A DNA stretch of 23,222 nucleotides from Pleurotus djamor (taxonomy: Eukaryota; Basidiomycota; Agaricomycetes; Agaricales; Pleurotaceae). A program made the translations under genes and the position numbers. Positions 8,924-17,668 of the stretch are shown piece after piece; positions within the stretch are counted from its first letter, which is position 1, and each line of letters opens with the position of its first letter. The notes beneath the pieces were generated by a model. That model was not told the origin of the DNA and searched no databases. It worked only from the letters and a program-made list of their open reading frames with translations. The DNA is taken from assembly GCA_029747585.1 (NCBI GenBank), contig JAPEVF010000706.1, positions 1 to 23,222 on the forward strand, read 5' to 3'.

Positions 8924-10604
8924 TCAGTCAATACTCATACGATGGAGTGTCGTACTCGCTGCGCGCCTATGTGGGTTCTGTGATCCGAGTCGGCCATGAG
9001 CTGTTGTTTTCTTCCGTTTTACTATAGAAACAAGATTGTTATCATCGGACGGCGATCATAATTGAATGAATGAGTAACTCACTTGATGTTTTGAGACCAC
9101 GACCAAAGTTACGCATTACAATGAAACCGAAGGCAAAGGTTGCGAACAGCAGAATGATGGCGATGACAGCTAGCGGAAGGACGTTGGTTAGACGGGTGTG
9201 AATGTGCATGACAAGATGTACTCACAGAAAACAGAGAGCGTCTTGTAGATCGGCTTGAACTGATCTGTGTCACGATAGAGGAGGACCTTGACGAGCTGCG
9301 GAAAGGGGGACGAGTCAGGGCCGCTAATATGCAACGATCAAGGAGGAAATTACCTTGTAAATGAAGTAAACCATCGCACCAACACATCCAGACATGAAGG
9401 TCGCCATCATCCACTTGTTTTCATGACGTGCAGCCAAATGGCCTTCCACCAGGAGCACGAGGGACAGCGGCAATGCAGCACACGTAACATAGTATTCCCA
9501 ATCGTTCTTGTTGAGCACCAGCCATATGAACTGGACTGAGAATCCAACCCAAAAGAAGACGTCGAACTTGATTAGACACTCGAAGACTTGGTAATTGGCG
9601 AACATCTTCTTGATGGTTCGGTCGGCACCAAGTTCCTTATAGAGCTTCCAGCCAAACTCGTTGTAAATCTTCCATCCAAGGGCGATGTAGCACACTTCAG
9701 CCACGGAGATGACGATGGGGATGATTGTTGTGAGGATATTGACAGGAATATTGGAGAACCCTTCGACAACGGTGGAGTGGGCAAAAGCGTCGCGAATTTC
9801 AGAGATTTGGATGATAGCATAGAGAAGGAATAGGGCATTGAAGATGCTGAAGAAGGGATTTAGGTCACATTACGGATGTGATTTGCCAATGCAAAGACTC
9901 ACGCGAGTGCAATGAATTGAAGGGTGTTGCGAGCATAAACGGCATCAATGGCGAGCACAAGTTGGAATACACTATTTGAAAAGTCAAGCTCGGATATTGC
10001 GGGTGAAGTGGCAACGACATACTGTGCAAGCGCGAAGATACTCAGGTAGACAGGCATCTTCTGGGCCGCAGTTGAGAGTTCCTCCTGTGCAACTGCTTCA
10101 TTCTGACGATTGACCCGCACTAATATCTCTCCTTCTATCGCCAAGTCCACCGCCGTCTCTATTATCACTGTGAACACATAAAGCCGACAAGCTATCGACT
10201 CTGGTAGTATCTGGGGAGTGACGGTTGATCTCCTGGGAACCAAGGTTGTGTGCGCAGTCAAAACTCACCTTCTGCCAGAACGTCCGCGTATCTACTTCTT
10301 TCTGTGGAGGAGCTGGAGGATATGCAGCATACGTTGAGTCGTAGTCTGTTTCTTCGGATTGCTTGGAGGAGAATGGGGTTTGTTTCTGTGTTGATAATTG
10401 AGTGGGATTACGGCGCAGGTCGCTCGTCAACGGCGTTTCGACATTGAACGTCTTGTGACCCGACGATGCGCCGTACGGTGCTGCGTATTCGTCGATGAGG
10501 TCGTCGTAGGAGGCCTTGTAGTCTTGCTGGTAAGGCGTATTGAGCTGCTGGGGATGATGTGGCTGCGCTGGGTAGGCAGAGTCGGCGCGGTATGGGCCCG
10601 ACAT
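8924..10604 (-). CDS. Multi-pass membrane protein, tentatively UPF0658/Golgi type
   Basis: Seven exons: 10269..10604, 10023..10210, 9903..9971, 9354..9846, 9226..9295, 9083..9169, 8924..9021; 446 residues. A soluble N-terminus of about 110 residues rich in Pro, Tyr and Gln (MSGPYRADSAYPAQPHHPQQ) precedes about eight hydrophobic helices, for example LYVFTVIIETAVDLAIEGEI, IIPIVISVAEVCYIALGW, KFDVFFWVGFSVQFIWLVL and VIAIILLFATFAFGFIVM. The conserved-looking NYQVFECLIKFDVFFWVGF and the final FGRGLKTS motif recall the fungal UPF0658 Golgi membrane family; this is from memory and not certain. The cytosolic tail is basic and ends RMSID. The last exon could instead begin at 9000, giving 440 residues; 9021 was preferred because its acceptor has a better pyrimidine tract. 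Biochemical function is unknown. The start is the first ATG of the open frame. Confidence 0.8.
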
Positions 10605-11102
10605 GGATTATATGGCAAAAGAGTGTGTCGACCTGCGAGAGCGGATGATCGTCTTGAAAGAAAGAGAGAGAAACGATTGTGAGGGAGAGGCAGCGGAGAA
10701 GGAGACGGTTGCTGTGTGGTAAAGGAGTAAGGTAAACAACTGTGAATCATCATCACCACGCTATTTGCACCTGTGTTGTCCAGTCCCCCGTCACTAGCGC
10801 AATTCTTCACAACTTCCAAGACGCTTCACGTAGGTAGTATCTCACAAAGTTATCGTGTCAACCCGGAGCAGATACGATGCTCGACCACATATATAATTTT
10901 TTCTACATTCCCTGCCGCCCGTTCATCAAGCGGTGCTCAGGCGCTCAACATCAAGCATGCGATGCCTTCTTATGAAACAGATCATATTCGCGCGCCACGG
11001 CAAGCGACGGCGTCCAAGCTATACGGTTATAGACAGGATGGGTCTTGTGCACTCAATGCATAGCCAGAGCGCGAGTGTACTATGTACATAGCGACCATGC
11101 CA
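10605..11102. other. Intergenic region, membrane-protein promoter and PTH2 3' end
   Basis: About 500 bp separate the start of the minus-strand membrane-protein gene from the PTH2 stop. The part next to 10605 is purine-rich on the plus strand, so pyrimidine-rich on the transcribed side, consistent with a promoter and 5' untranslated region. No gene or RNA was recognised. Confidence 0.55.
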
Positions 11103-11967
11103 TCATAACAAACGAAGGTGGCCAGTGACCTGATTTACAAGCCTCATAGGTCCAGCTACGCCGAGAACAGTCCGCGAGCCGGCGGCGATTTGAGTCCGTC
11201 CTCTGGCAACGAGGATGTTAGCTTCGATCACTGGGAATCATACGGGAAAAGGTCACGAACGCGTCTTGTATTGACCGTGCACACAATTTCAAGGATCGCG
11301 CGTGCGCTTCGAGCTGTAGCAGTTGCTTTTCGTCGTCACAACGAAGGGCAACCTTCGTCTGTCTACGAGGACGCGAATAGAGGTAAGTAGACGCGTCAAA
11401 TACCCTTATCCTAAACCTGATGCAACGTACCCGGCGCGCTCCCATTGCCGGAGAAGCTATCGCAACGTCAAATCTAACCTTTCAATCTATATGTGGCAAC
11501 GCACGGGGCGGTTGTTGGCGCTGAGGTCCTTATAACACGCCAACGCGGCATGTCTACGAGTGATATATGAGTCCGCGTGCCCTCGAGAATGCGACCAAAC
11601 TCACGAGCATCTGGTGATCAAGAGAGCAGACCATGGTGAGCGAGGTGGGAGTTACGGAACCAAAGCTGGACCTTTACTGAGCAGCAATCTTTCCTTTCGA
11701 CATTCCTAGGTCCGCTCGAACCACAAGGACCTATGCAAACGGGTATAAACGAACTTCCTTCGCATAGGTTTGCAAGTAAAGTTTGGCTGATACCATTTTG
11801 CAGTCATCGGCACTATCAACTTCTGGAATCGGACTTTCTGAACGCCGTAATTCGCTGTCGGCTGGCTTCCGACACAAAGTGCCAATGTAGTAGCCCAATG
11901 CAAGGGACGTTGTGGCCAAGATGACTAGAAAAGACGTGTCCCCTGCGTAACGATGAGAAATTAGCAT
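11103..11967 (-). CDS. PTH2: Peptidyl-tRNA hydrolase 2 (Pth2/Bit1 family), membrane-anchored
   Basis: Seven exons: 11794..11967, 11678..11730, 11605..11610, 11505..11553, 11431..11456, 11261..11362, 11103..11202; 169 residues (human PTRH2 179). The enzyme hydrolyses peptidyl-tRNA released from stalled ribosomes. An N-terminal membrane helix (FLVILATTSLALGYYIGTLC, about 12-31) is followed by an acidic linker and the Pth2 domain: CKMVLVVRADLGMSKGKIAA, QCSHAALACYKDLSANNRP, LLRQWERAG, TKVALRCDDEKQLLQLEAHA, SIQDAGRTQIAAGSRTVLG, VTGHLRLL. The active-site Lys, Asp136 and RTQIAAGS segments are intact. Exon 3 is only 6 nt (ATGCTC) and supplies the third base of Gln76, all of Cys77 and two bases of Ser78; without it the conserved QCSHA core is lost. 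The motif normally written GIGPGP reads GVAGP, about one residue shorter. Start 11967 gives the usual short N-tail before the anchor. As in animals, a mitochondrial outer-membrane location is likely but inferred. Confidence 0.93.
11605..11610 (-). other. PTH2: 6-nt micro-exon of PTH2
   Basis: ATGCTC is flanked by ...CACCAG upstream and GTGAGTTTGG downstream on the minus strand. The introns on either side are 67 nt (11611..11677) and 51 nt (11554..11604). Phase 2 in and phase 2 out yields Q-C-S-H exactly as the family requires. No alternative direct splice keeps both frame and motif. Confidence 0.85.
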
Positions 11968-12076
11968 AAAATTTCCAAGTTTTCACGCGTTGCATGAACC
12001 CCACCATGGTCCGTGAGCATCGTGGCCCGATACGATAGCGGGCAACGACAAAACGTGTTAGTTTTGCGGAAGGAGC

Positions 12077-12370
12077 TTACGGGTTCAGTATGAGTTTCGC
12101 ATACTTGTAGCCAGCGCTTGTCATATCCCGATCGTTGCTTGTTTCCAAACTCTCTATTATCCGAGGCTCAAAGGACTCATTTCCCGCTTCTACGTCGCCT
12201 CTTTCCAAATATTCTATACAAGAAATATATGCAAAAGACTTGCGCCTCACTGAGTCTCGCGTTCCCATCGGCCGTCCAAAATTTGCCGCAGCAATCCACG
12301 ACCGAAACGTAAAGGGCACCTCCCAGCCTACTGCTAGCGACGATTTTCCAAAGAAATGTGTCAACCTCTG
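12077..12370 (-). CDS. Unrecognised open frame, possible 3' exon of a small gene
   Basis: A stop-free stretch ends at a TAA at 12077. Its last 50 codons read plausibly as protein (SCIEYLERGDVEAGNESFEP, then SLETSNDRDMTSAGYKYAKL), with mixed charged residues rather than low complexity. A possible acceptor (TTTCTCAG) precedes AGG at about 12370. Upstream, an ATG at 12702 begins a short Arg-rich, mitochondrial-presequence-like segment (MYRLISRSPQRLLNHTQRCG) that can be joined in phase to a second segment (QRNSLLESAKFRPESTDKKD). The remaining joins would need introns of only 32-38 nt, so no complete model was accepted. I do not recognise the family. It could be a small mitochondrial protein, an upstream part of the PTH2 transcript, or chance. 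Confidence 0.25.
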   Translation of the reverse strand, partial: QRLTHFFGKSSLAVGWEVPFTFRSWIAAANFGRPMGTRDSVRRKSFAYISCIEYLERGDVEAGNESFEPRIIESLETSNDRDMTSAGYKYAKLILNP

Positions 12371-12929
12371 AGAAACTCGTTCATGGGTACCTTACTTTAC
12401 GTTACCAACACCCTATGCCTCGACGAGACGTATCTTGCATAATGAATCCTCGTTCTGCAGCCCTTACCGATGTCTCGCGAACCTACTCGACTAGATCCTT
12501 TTTGTCGGTGCTCTCTGGCCGAAATTTTGCACTCTCAAGAAGTGAATTCCTTTGTTCTCCTTAGCGAACGTTTGTCCCAAGGGGTTCTCAGGTCCTTGAC
12601 GAGTAATGGGACGTCTTCATTGAATCATTATCCGTATTCTCTACCGCATCGCTGAGTGTGGTTCAACAGTCTCTGAGGGCTTCTGGAGATCAGCCGATAC
12701 ATTTTTTCTGCCTGCCGGGTGCCCTTCTCGCAGTCCGATTCCGCGACATTTCCGTGTTCTCACTGGAACATAACCTCACTTGCAACGTTTTTCTTTTTTC
12801 TTGAAATTCTCGAGGTCCCTTTCGGACCGCTCGGTTTTCCAAATTACCAGCGGGCTTTTTCTCCTGTAGGATATACCTATGGACCTAACGTTACCTGCCA
12901 AAAGCAGGGTGCATACGCATAGCACCCGA

Positions 12930-12937
12930 TATAAATA
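12930..12937 (+). promoter_or_regulatory. TATA-like element of the transporter gene
   Basis: TATAAATA lies 46 nt upstream of the transporter start codon at 12976. This spacing leaves only a very short 5' leader, so the element is plausible but the transcription start is unknown. Confidence 0.45.
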
Positions 12938-12975
12938 CTGAGCCTACGTGTGGATCACCTCGCATCCAAAAGTCC

Positions 12976-15536
12976 ATGTCTTCCATACATCTCCAACCCC
13001 TTGCACTCGAGTCTTGCCGACCCAGCTCACTGAGAGAGCGGCGTCGCAGCTCTATTCGACCCCGTCTATTCTTCCCTCGACTCACATCTAACCATGGGGC
13101 AGACTCTCATGATCACGACAATGCAATTGAGGACGATCCAACCCCCGATCATCCCATTGCAGACGCCTCTATCGAAAAAACACCGCTCTCCATTTCTCCT
13201 CTCACAAGCGTCCACTTGAGTGGTTACTCGACGAACATCGACGCTGCTCGTCATCATGATACCCTACCCCGACTCAGCTACACGCCAGAGTCCCCGTCTC
13301 CGTCGACTTCCCCAGCTACGCCAGTCTCGAGCAGCAAAAATTCTGTAATAGAAATTTCTCCTGTGACTCCCAAAAGTGTACCCGAAAACCTCAAGTGGCG
13401 ACTAGCTGCTGGCTATTTCATGTACTTTATGTGTGGATGGGGTGATGGAAGTAAGTCATATCATCATGACATTCCGTCCCTAAGCTGATCATGTTTGTAG
13501 TTACGGGGGCAGTTATACCATGTGCGCGGGTTCAATAATCTAACCGCTATCTACTTCTTAAACTCTACAGATTTCGAGGCCGATTTCCACTTGACATCAT
13601 TAACTTCATCTCTTCTGTTTACTGCAAGCACTGTCGGGTGAGTCCAGTCATATCTGTTCTGTAATTTATCCTTCTCTCGCTGACGCCGTGTCCTTTGATT
13701 AGATTTTCTGTTGCAACAATTTTTGTAGAAAATATCTGCCGCTTTTTATCTCGCTTTGACCCGTCTGCTCCTCACCGCTCTGCTTTCCCTGCGATATGGA
13801 ATCGTAGACGTACTATCGCCCACTCGAAAACGCAAGGGACGCGTCTCGCGATTGCATATTTTAGTGTCCTTCACGCGACTTTCTTCGTTCTCATGGGAAC
13901 CAAGGGAGGTTATCCTATTTTGCTTTTGGCGTATGCATGCGCAGCTTTTGCTCGCGGGATAGTCACAGGTAAGCCATCATCTACTCAGGATGCAGGCTAA
14001 CCTCACTGATATGAATACATCTACAGCGCAACTGTACGTTCAAATTTACAGATTGCTGTCGATCCACGTAACCTTTTTCTTTCCAGAAACTTGTACTTCT
14101 CGCAAAACCATTCCCCTTCGATTGGCTATGCGTATGCGTTGTGGAGTAAGTCGACTCTTTCTGTAGTCATCGCTCTTTCTTACTCTTCCTAGGTTTTGGC
14201 GGAGCCATCTCTCCGTTGATCTGTCAAACTATCGTCGCAAAAGGAACACCTTGGCCCAATTTCTACTGGGGTTCCCTCGTTCTCTCTGCATCAAATACAT
14301 GCTTCCTGGCCTACGCATTTCGACCGACGCTCCGAGAGTTCACCGCTGACCGCGACAGAGCCCTGTATACGGACATGAACTCTCCCTCCAAAACAGCCCC
14401 GTCCTCCGAGTGTAGCGTACCTACGCAGTCAGTTGCCAGTGGATCCCTCCCCCAAAACAGTAAGTGTCTACAGCCTCTAGCATACACTCGAGAATGAAAT
14501 GCCAGCTCCTTGCTAGCTTTGCGGCTTGCACTCAAGCTGCCTTATCAATGGGCCGTGTCGGCCTACGCTTGGCTTTACTGTGGATGGTACTTTCTTCCTC
14601 CTGGCTAACTTCTTCCATCTCGTACTGATTAATTCTTTCCAGCGAAACTACGACACAGGGCTTCGTACGTACTTCCCCAAATGATTCCGTTACAGCATCA
14701 CTCAATCCTGTTCAGATTGTGTCATACTTGCTGGCCGTCAGGGTAAGCCGTCCGTAAATGAACACCGACTCGGAAGTCCCTCAGCTGATCGTCTTTCAGG
14801 CAGCCAAGCCGACCACCGTCGGGTACGTTACCTCTGGCTTTTGGGGTGGTATAACCGTTGGTCGCCTTATCTGGGGTCGTTACGGCTCAAGGTAGCTGTC
14901 CCTCCCTGCCCGAAGATGAAACGACGAACTAATAAAGCCTAGACTGAACTTTACTCAGCGCAAATACGTTGTCTTAGTCTTACTGTGAGTCGGGTTTCAT
15001 GGTCATTTTGAGCAAGTGCTGATTCAATTGCAGTGGTTCGTTTCAACTAGTCATCGGTACGAAGATACTTGCTAATCCTCCAAACATACAGCCCTGGCCC
15101 TTGTCATGCAGTTACTCACCTGGTTTGTCAACTCGAATGTTGGCAATGCGTTCTTCACTGCCATCATTGGCATGGTATTCGGACCGTTGTTCCCTGCTTG
15201 TCTAGGGCTCGCTGGCGACCTCCTTCCTCCAGAGGTCCACATGGTGTCTATGGGATTAATGTAAGAATATCCTTACCAAAATCCTCAATCATAACTCAAC
15301 TCTTTTTTTGCCAGTTCTGCGTTCGCTAGTTTGGGAGCATGTAAGTACTTTTCGCCAATCTTCCCATCCTCCATGTTCTGACTAGACTCAAAGCTATATT
15401 TCCCTTCATAACTGGGATCATCGCCTCTATGAAGGGTATGCACATCCTGTCGTACGTGACTGTTGCCCAAAGCGCGACATTGGTCATTCTGTGGTGCCTC
15501 TTCCCAAGTCGGGCTCCCAGAAAGAATGTTCTTTGA
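12976..15536 (+). CDS. Major facilitator superfamily transporter, fungal
   Basis: Sixteen exons: 12976..13450, 13501..13521, 13571..13637, 13703..13968, 14027..14033, 14087..14145, 14193..14459, 14517..14586, 14643..14664, 14716..14742, 14800..14891, 14943..14984, 15034..15056, 15092..15260, 15315..15340, 15394..15536; 591 residues. A Ser/Thr/Pro-rich cytosolic N-terminus of about 140 residues precedes a 12-helix fold. Landmarks are KWRLAAGYFMYFMCGWGDG (helix 1), LTSSLLFTASTVGFSVATIF, NLYFSQNHSPSIGYAYALWS, GYVTSGFWGGITVGRLIWGR (start of the second half, an MFS-like motif), and VFGPLFPACLGLAGDLLPPE. A hydrophilic loop near 400 separates the two halves. It belongs to the fungal group of general substrate transporters that begins with an AGWxDG-type helix 1; the substrate cannot be inferred. 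Every join was phase-checked. Exon 5 is 7 nt and the intron at 15057..15091 is 35 nt. Confidence 0.92.
14027..14033 (+). other. 7-nt micro-exon of the transporter gene
   Basis: CGCAACT lies between a CTACAG acceptor and a GTACGT donor. It completes Ala and encodes Gln and two bases of Leu, giving VTAQLNLYFSQN. Skipping it shifts the frame of the following exon, which is clearly transporter sequence, so it must be included for a functional protein. Confidence 0.8.
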
Positions 15537-15716
15537 AATTAAACTCATAGTCATTACACATAGATTTTTCTTCTTTCTTTGGGTTCGATCGAGTGTTGGT
15601 TGTTGTCATGGGATTGGATACTGGTCATAGATGGTTTATACAATGGGATGCATGCTATAAATACGATAAGTAGCAAACTGATAGAAACACATTTCAAAGC
15701 GAGGACGGGATTGTGG

Positions 15717-17270
15717 TCACGAACTATCGGTATCCGTAGAAGAGCCCGTTTCTTCACCTCCATCAACATCTGTTGGGAAGAAGTCAGTAATTTGGGCTCG
15801 GATGTGAGAACGTTGACAAGGCACCTATTGCATAACCCAATGGCAGGGTAACGGGAGCAGCGCGAGGCGGACTCAGCCGTCTTGGAGGACCAGTACCGGT
15901 AACTTTCTTTGTTGGTTTCTTCAGGCCATTTCCGGAAAAGCTAGGACTGTGAGCATGACCGGTTCCAGAGAAAGATGACGATGTCGCTATGGTGGCTACA
16001 GATGCAACACCGGGGGAGGTCGATCGGGAGGACGATGCTGAGGGAGACTTCTCGAGGAAAGAGGCAGTCGACGAGTCGCGGAGCTTGGAGGGGACCCTCG
16101 AAATCGAATTGGTGGAAGGTAGCTGAAGAAATTGGCTTCAATGTATAGGACACACCATGGGATAGGCATACATACGTTGGACGAGAATGGGAGATCTACA
16201 TTGGATTTTAACCTGGACACAGGTGATCCTGGAGGGACCGCCATAAGATTAAACTCGCCGCGAAAGGGAATAAAGCGCAAACCTGAGGGTTTCTTCTTCT
16301 GCTTCTTGGTTGGCGAAGCTTGAGGAGATGTTAGCTAAAAACGGGGCGTCAACATCGTCAACAATGTTTGGAGAACATGGTCTTACACGCTTCCGCTTCA
16401 AATTAAACTCTGCGTCTTCTGTGGGACGGCAAGCAATTTAGTCACGGATACGGATTGAAGATACGTTGGCACTTACCATCTCTCTTATTCTTCGCCGCCA
16501 TCTTGCCCTTGGATGATTTCTTGCTATCGTCGGACAAATTGCCATGCTCTGAAGCTGGTGACGCGGACCGACCCACATCACTTCCGGGCATCCTGAGCGA
16601 AGTCTTGAGCCACAGATCAGAATAACAAGGTGAAGAACGTACTTTATCTTCGCCGAACTATTTGTCCTCAAAGGCCCTCTCCTGGCACTACCATTTATGC
16701 CCATACACGAACTTAAATGGTTGGCATATCGGTTATACGCGATCTACAAATATATTCATAGAGATGTAGGAAAGAGCATTTGCACGGACGCACCTGTCTA
16801 TCACAGTTCATGCATTCCAGGTTAACAGAGTTTTCCGCCTTAGTGCCGTTCTCTGAACTTGGTTTCGCGTCAGTTGACATGGGTGTTGCGGCCCTCGATG
16901 GTCCTGCGGTTGGTTGCGATTTCACTTGACCAGGGACATGGACTTGATGCAAGCATATTGGTTCAAGATGACGTATCTCGGCCAGACGTATAATAACTCA
17001 CCAGCAGCACATCTAGTAACAAGATATGAGTGGGAACAGAGTGGTGGTGTTTGGATATGACGTACCGCGTGTGGCACACCGAGCACACACTTCGAGTCCG
17101 TGCGATCTCCTTGTGAGATTGAATCGTCGCGTCAAGAACCAAGTCATCGACCATGGAAGCAAGCAGTCTGGATGCCTACACGAACCGTGGGTTCAGCCTA
17201 ACTGAACCAGTGCAACAATACTACGACATACCAAAACATTGAGCAAGTCTTCCTTCTCGTTCTTGACCAT
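15717..17270 (-). CDS. SGF11: SAGA-associated factor Sgf11, long form
   Basis: Ten exons: 17232..17270, 17066..17175, 17002..17012, 16794..16942, 16643..16743, 16477..16592, 16389..16418, 16176..16318, 15825..16122, 15717..15769; 349 residues. In yeast, Sgf11 tethers and activates the Ubp8 histone H2B deubiquitinase within SAGA. The N-terminal helix (MVKNEKEDLLNVLASRLLAS, then MVDDLVLDATIQSHKEIART) matches the part that packs with Sus1/Sgf73. A short CxxC (Cys44, Cys47) follows. The Sgf11 zinc finger is C97-x2-C100-x11-H112-x3-C116 (LECMNCDRQIAYNRYANHL). About 200 residues rich in Ser, Lys and Pro follow, with basic stretches (SPTKKQKKK, LKKPTKKV) suited to nuclear import and nucleosome binding, ending in an acidic tail (DVDGGEETGSSTDTDSS). 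Yeast Sgf11 is only 99 residues, so this is a much extended form. An alternative reading would stop at 15784 without the last intron. Exon 3 is 11 nt. Confidence 0.88.
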
Positions 17271-17668
17271 TTCCGGTATGCTGTGTGCAAGATAACCTAG
17301 ATATTAGGAGATCTAGTTGGCGAGGTTACATGAGCTAGGTGGTAGTGCCACCGTAACCGGCGAACAACTCTTGCCAAGGCGGGCGTCACTCAACCACACG
17401 GAAGCTCGCGGTCTTTCAATTGTGCCCCTCGCCAAGCTCAAGCAATAAAGACGTCGAGATGGTCATAACATCGTTCGTGTCGTTCATTCTACCGTCAACA
17501 AGAGTCATTACTGAGAAGACATTGTATAAAAAGAGTATGGCTATGATAACGTCGCAAGGCTCGTAGCTCTATGAAGTAAACGAAGGTGAGTTTGACCAAC
17601 ATCAGTGGTCTCCGCGCGGAAAAAATGAACAGATATTATGGGGCATATTGGTATCATATCACAAACGT
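17271..17668. other. Intergenic region between SGF11 start and CBS-PB1 stop
   Basis: About 400 bp between two genes on the minus strand, so it should hold the SGF11 promoter and the 3' end of the CBS-PB1 gene. I looked for a tRNA here because of stem-like runs around 17340-17370, but found no B-box or cloverleaf. Nothing else is recognised. Confidence 0.55.

Larger units (their letters stand above)
11968..12975. other. Divergent intergenic region between PTH2 and transporter gene
   Basis: One kilobase separates the two start codons. It must carry the promoters of PTH2 (minus) and the transporter (plus). The transporter side has a TATA-like element at 12930. The middle contains an open frame that is annotated separately as a weak gene candidate. 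No mobile element or RNA gene was recognised. Confidence 0.5.

Noticed and set aside
12077..12313. Open frame as an upstream in-frame extension of PTH2
   Set aside because: It ends in TAA before the PTH2 start, and splicing at the GTAAGC donor gives phase 2 where PTH2 needs phase 1. The ATG at 11967 gives the normal N-terminus.
17340..17480. Possible tRNA because of stem-like GGTGG/CCACC runs
   Set aside because: No A-box or B-box consensus and no cloverleaf could be drawn.
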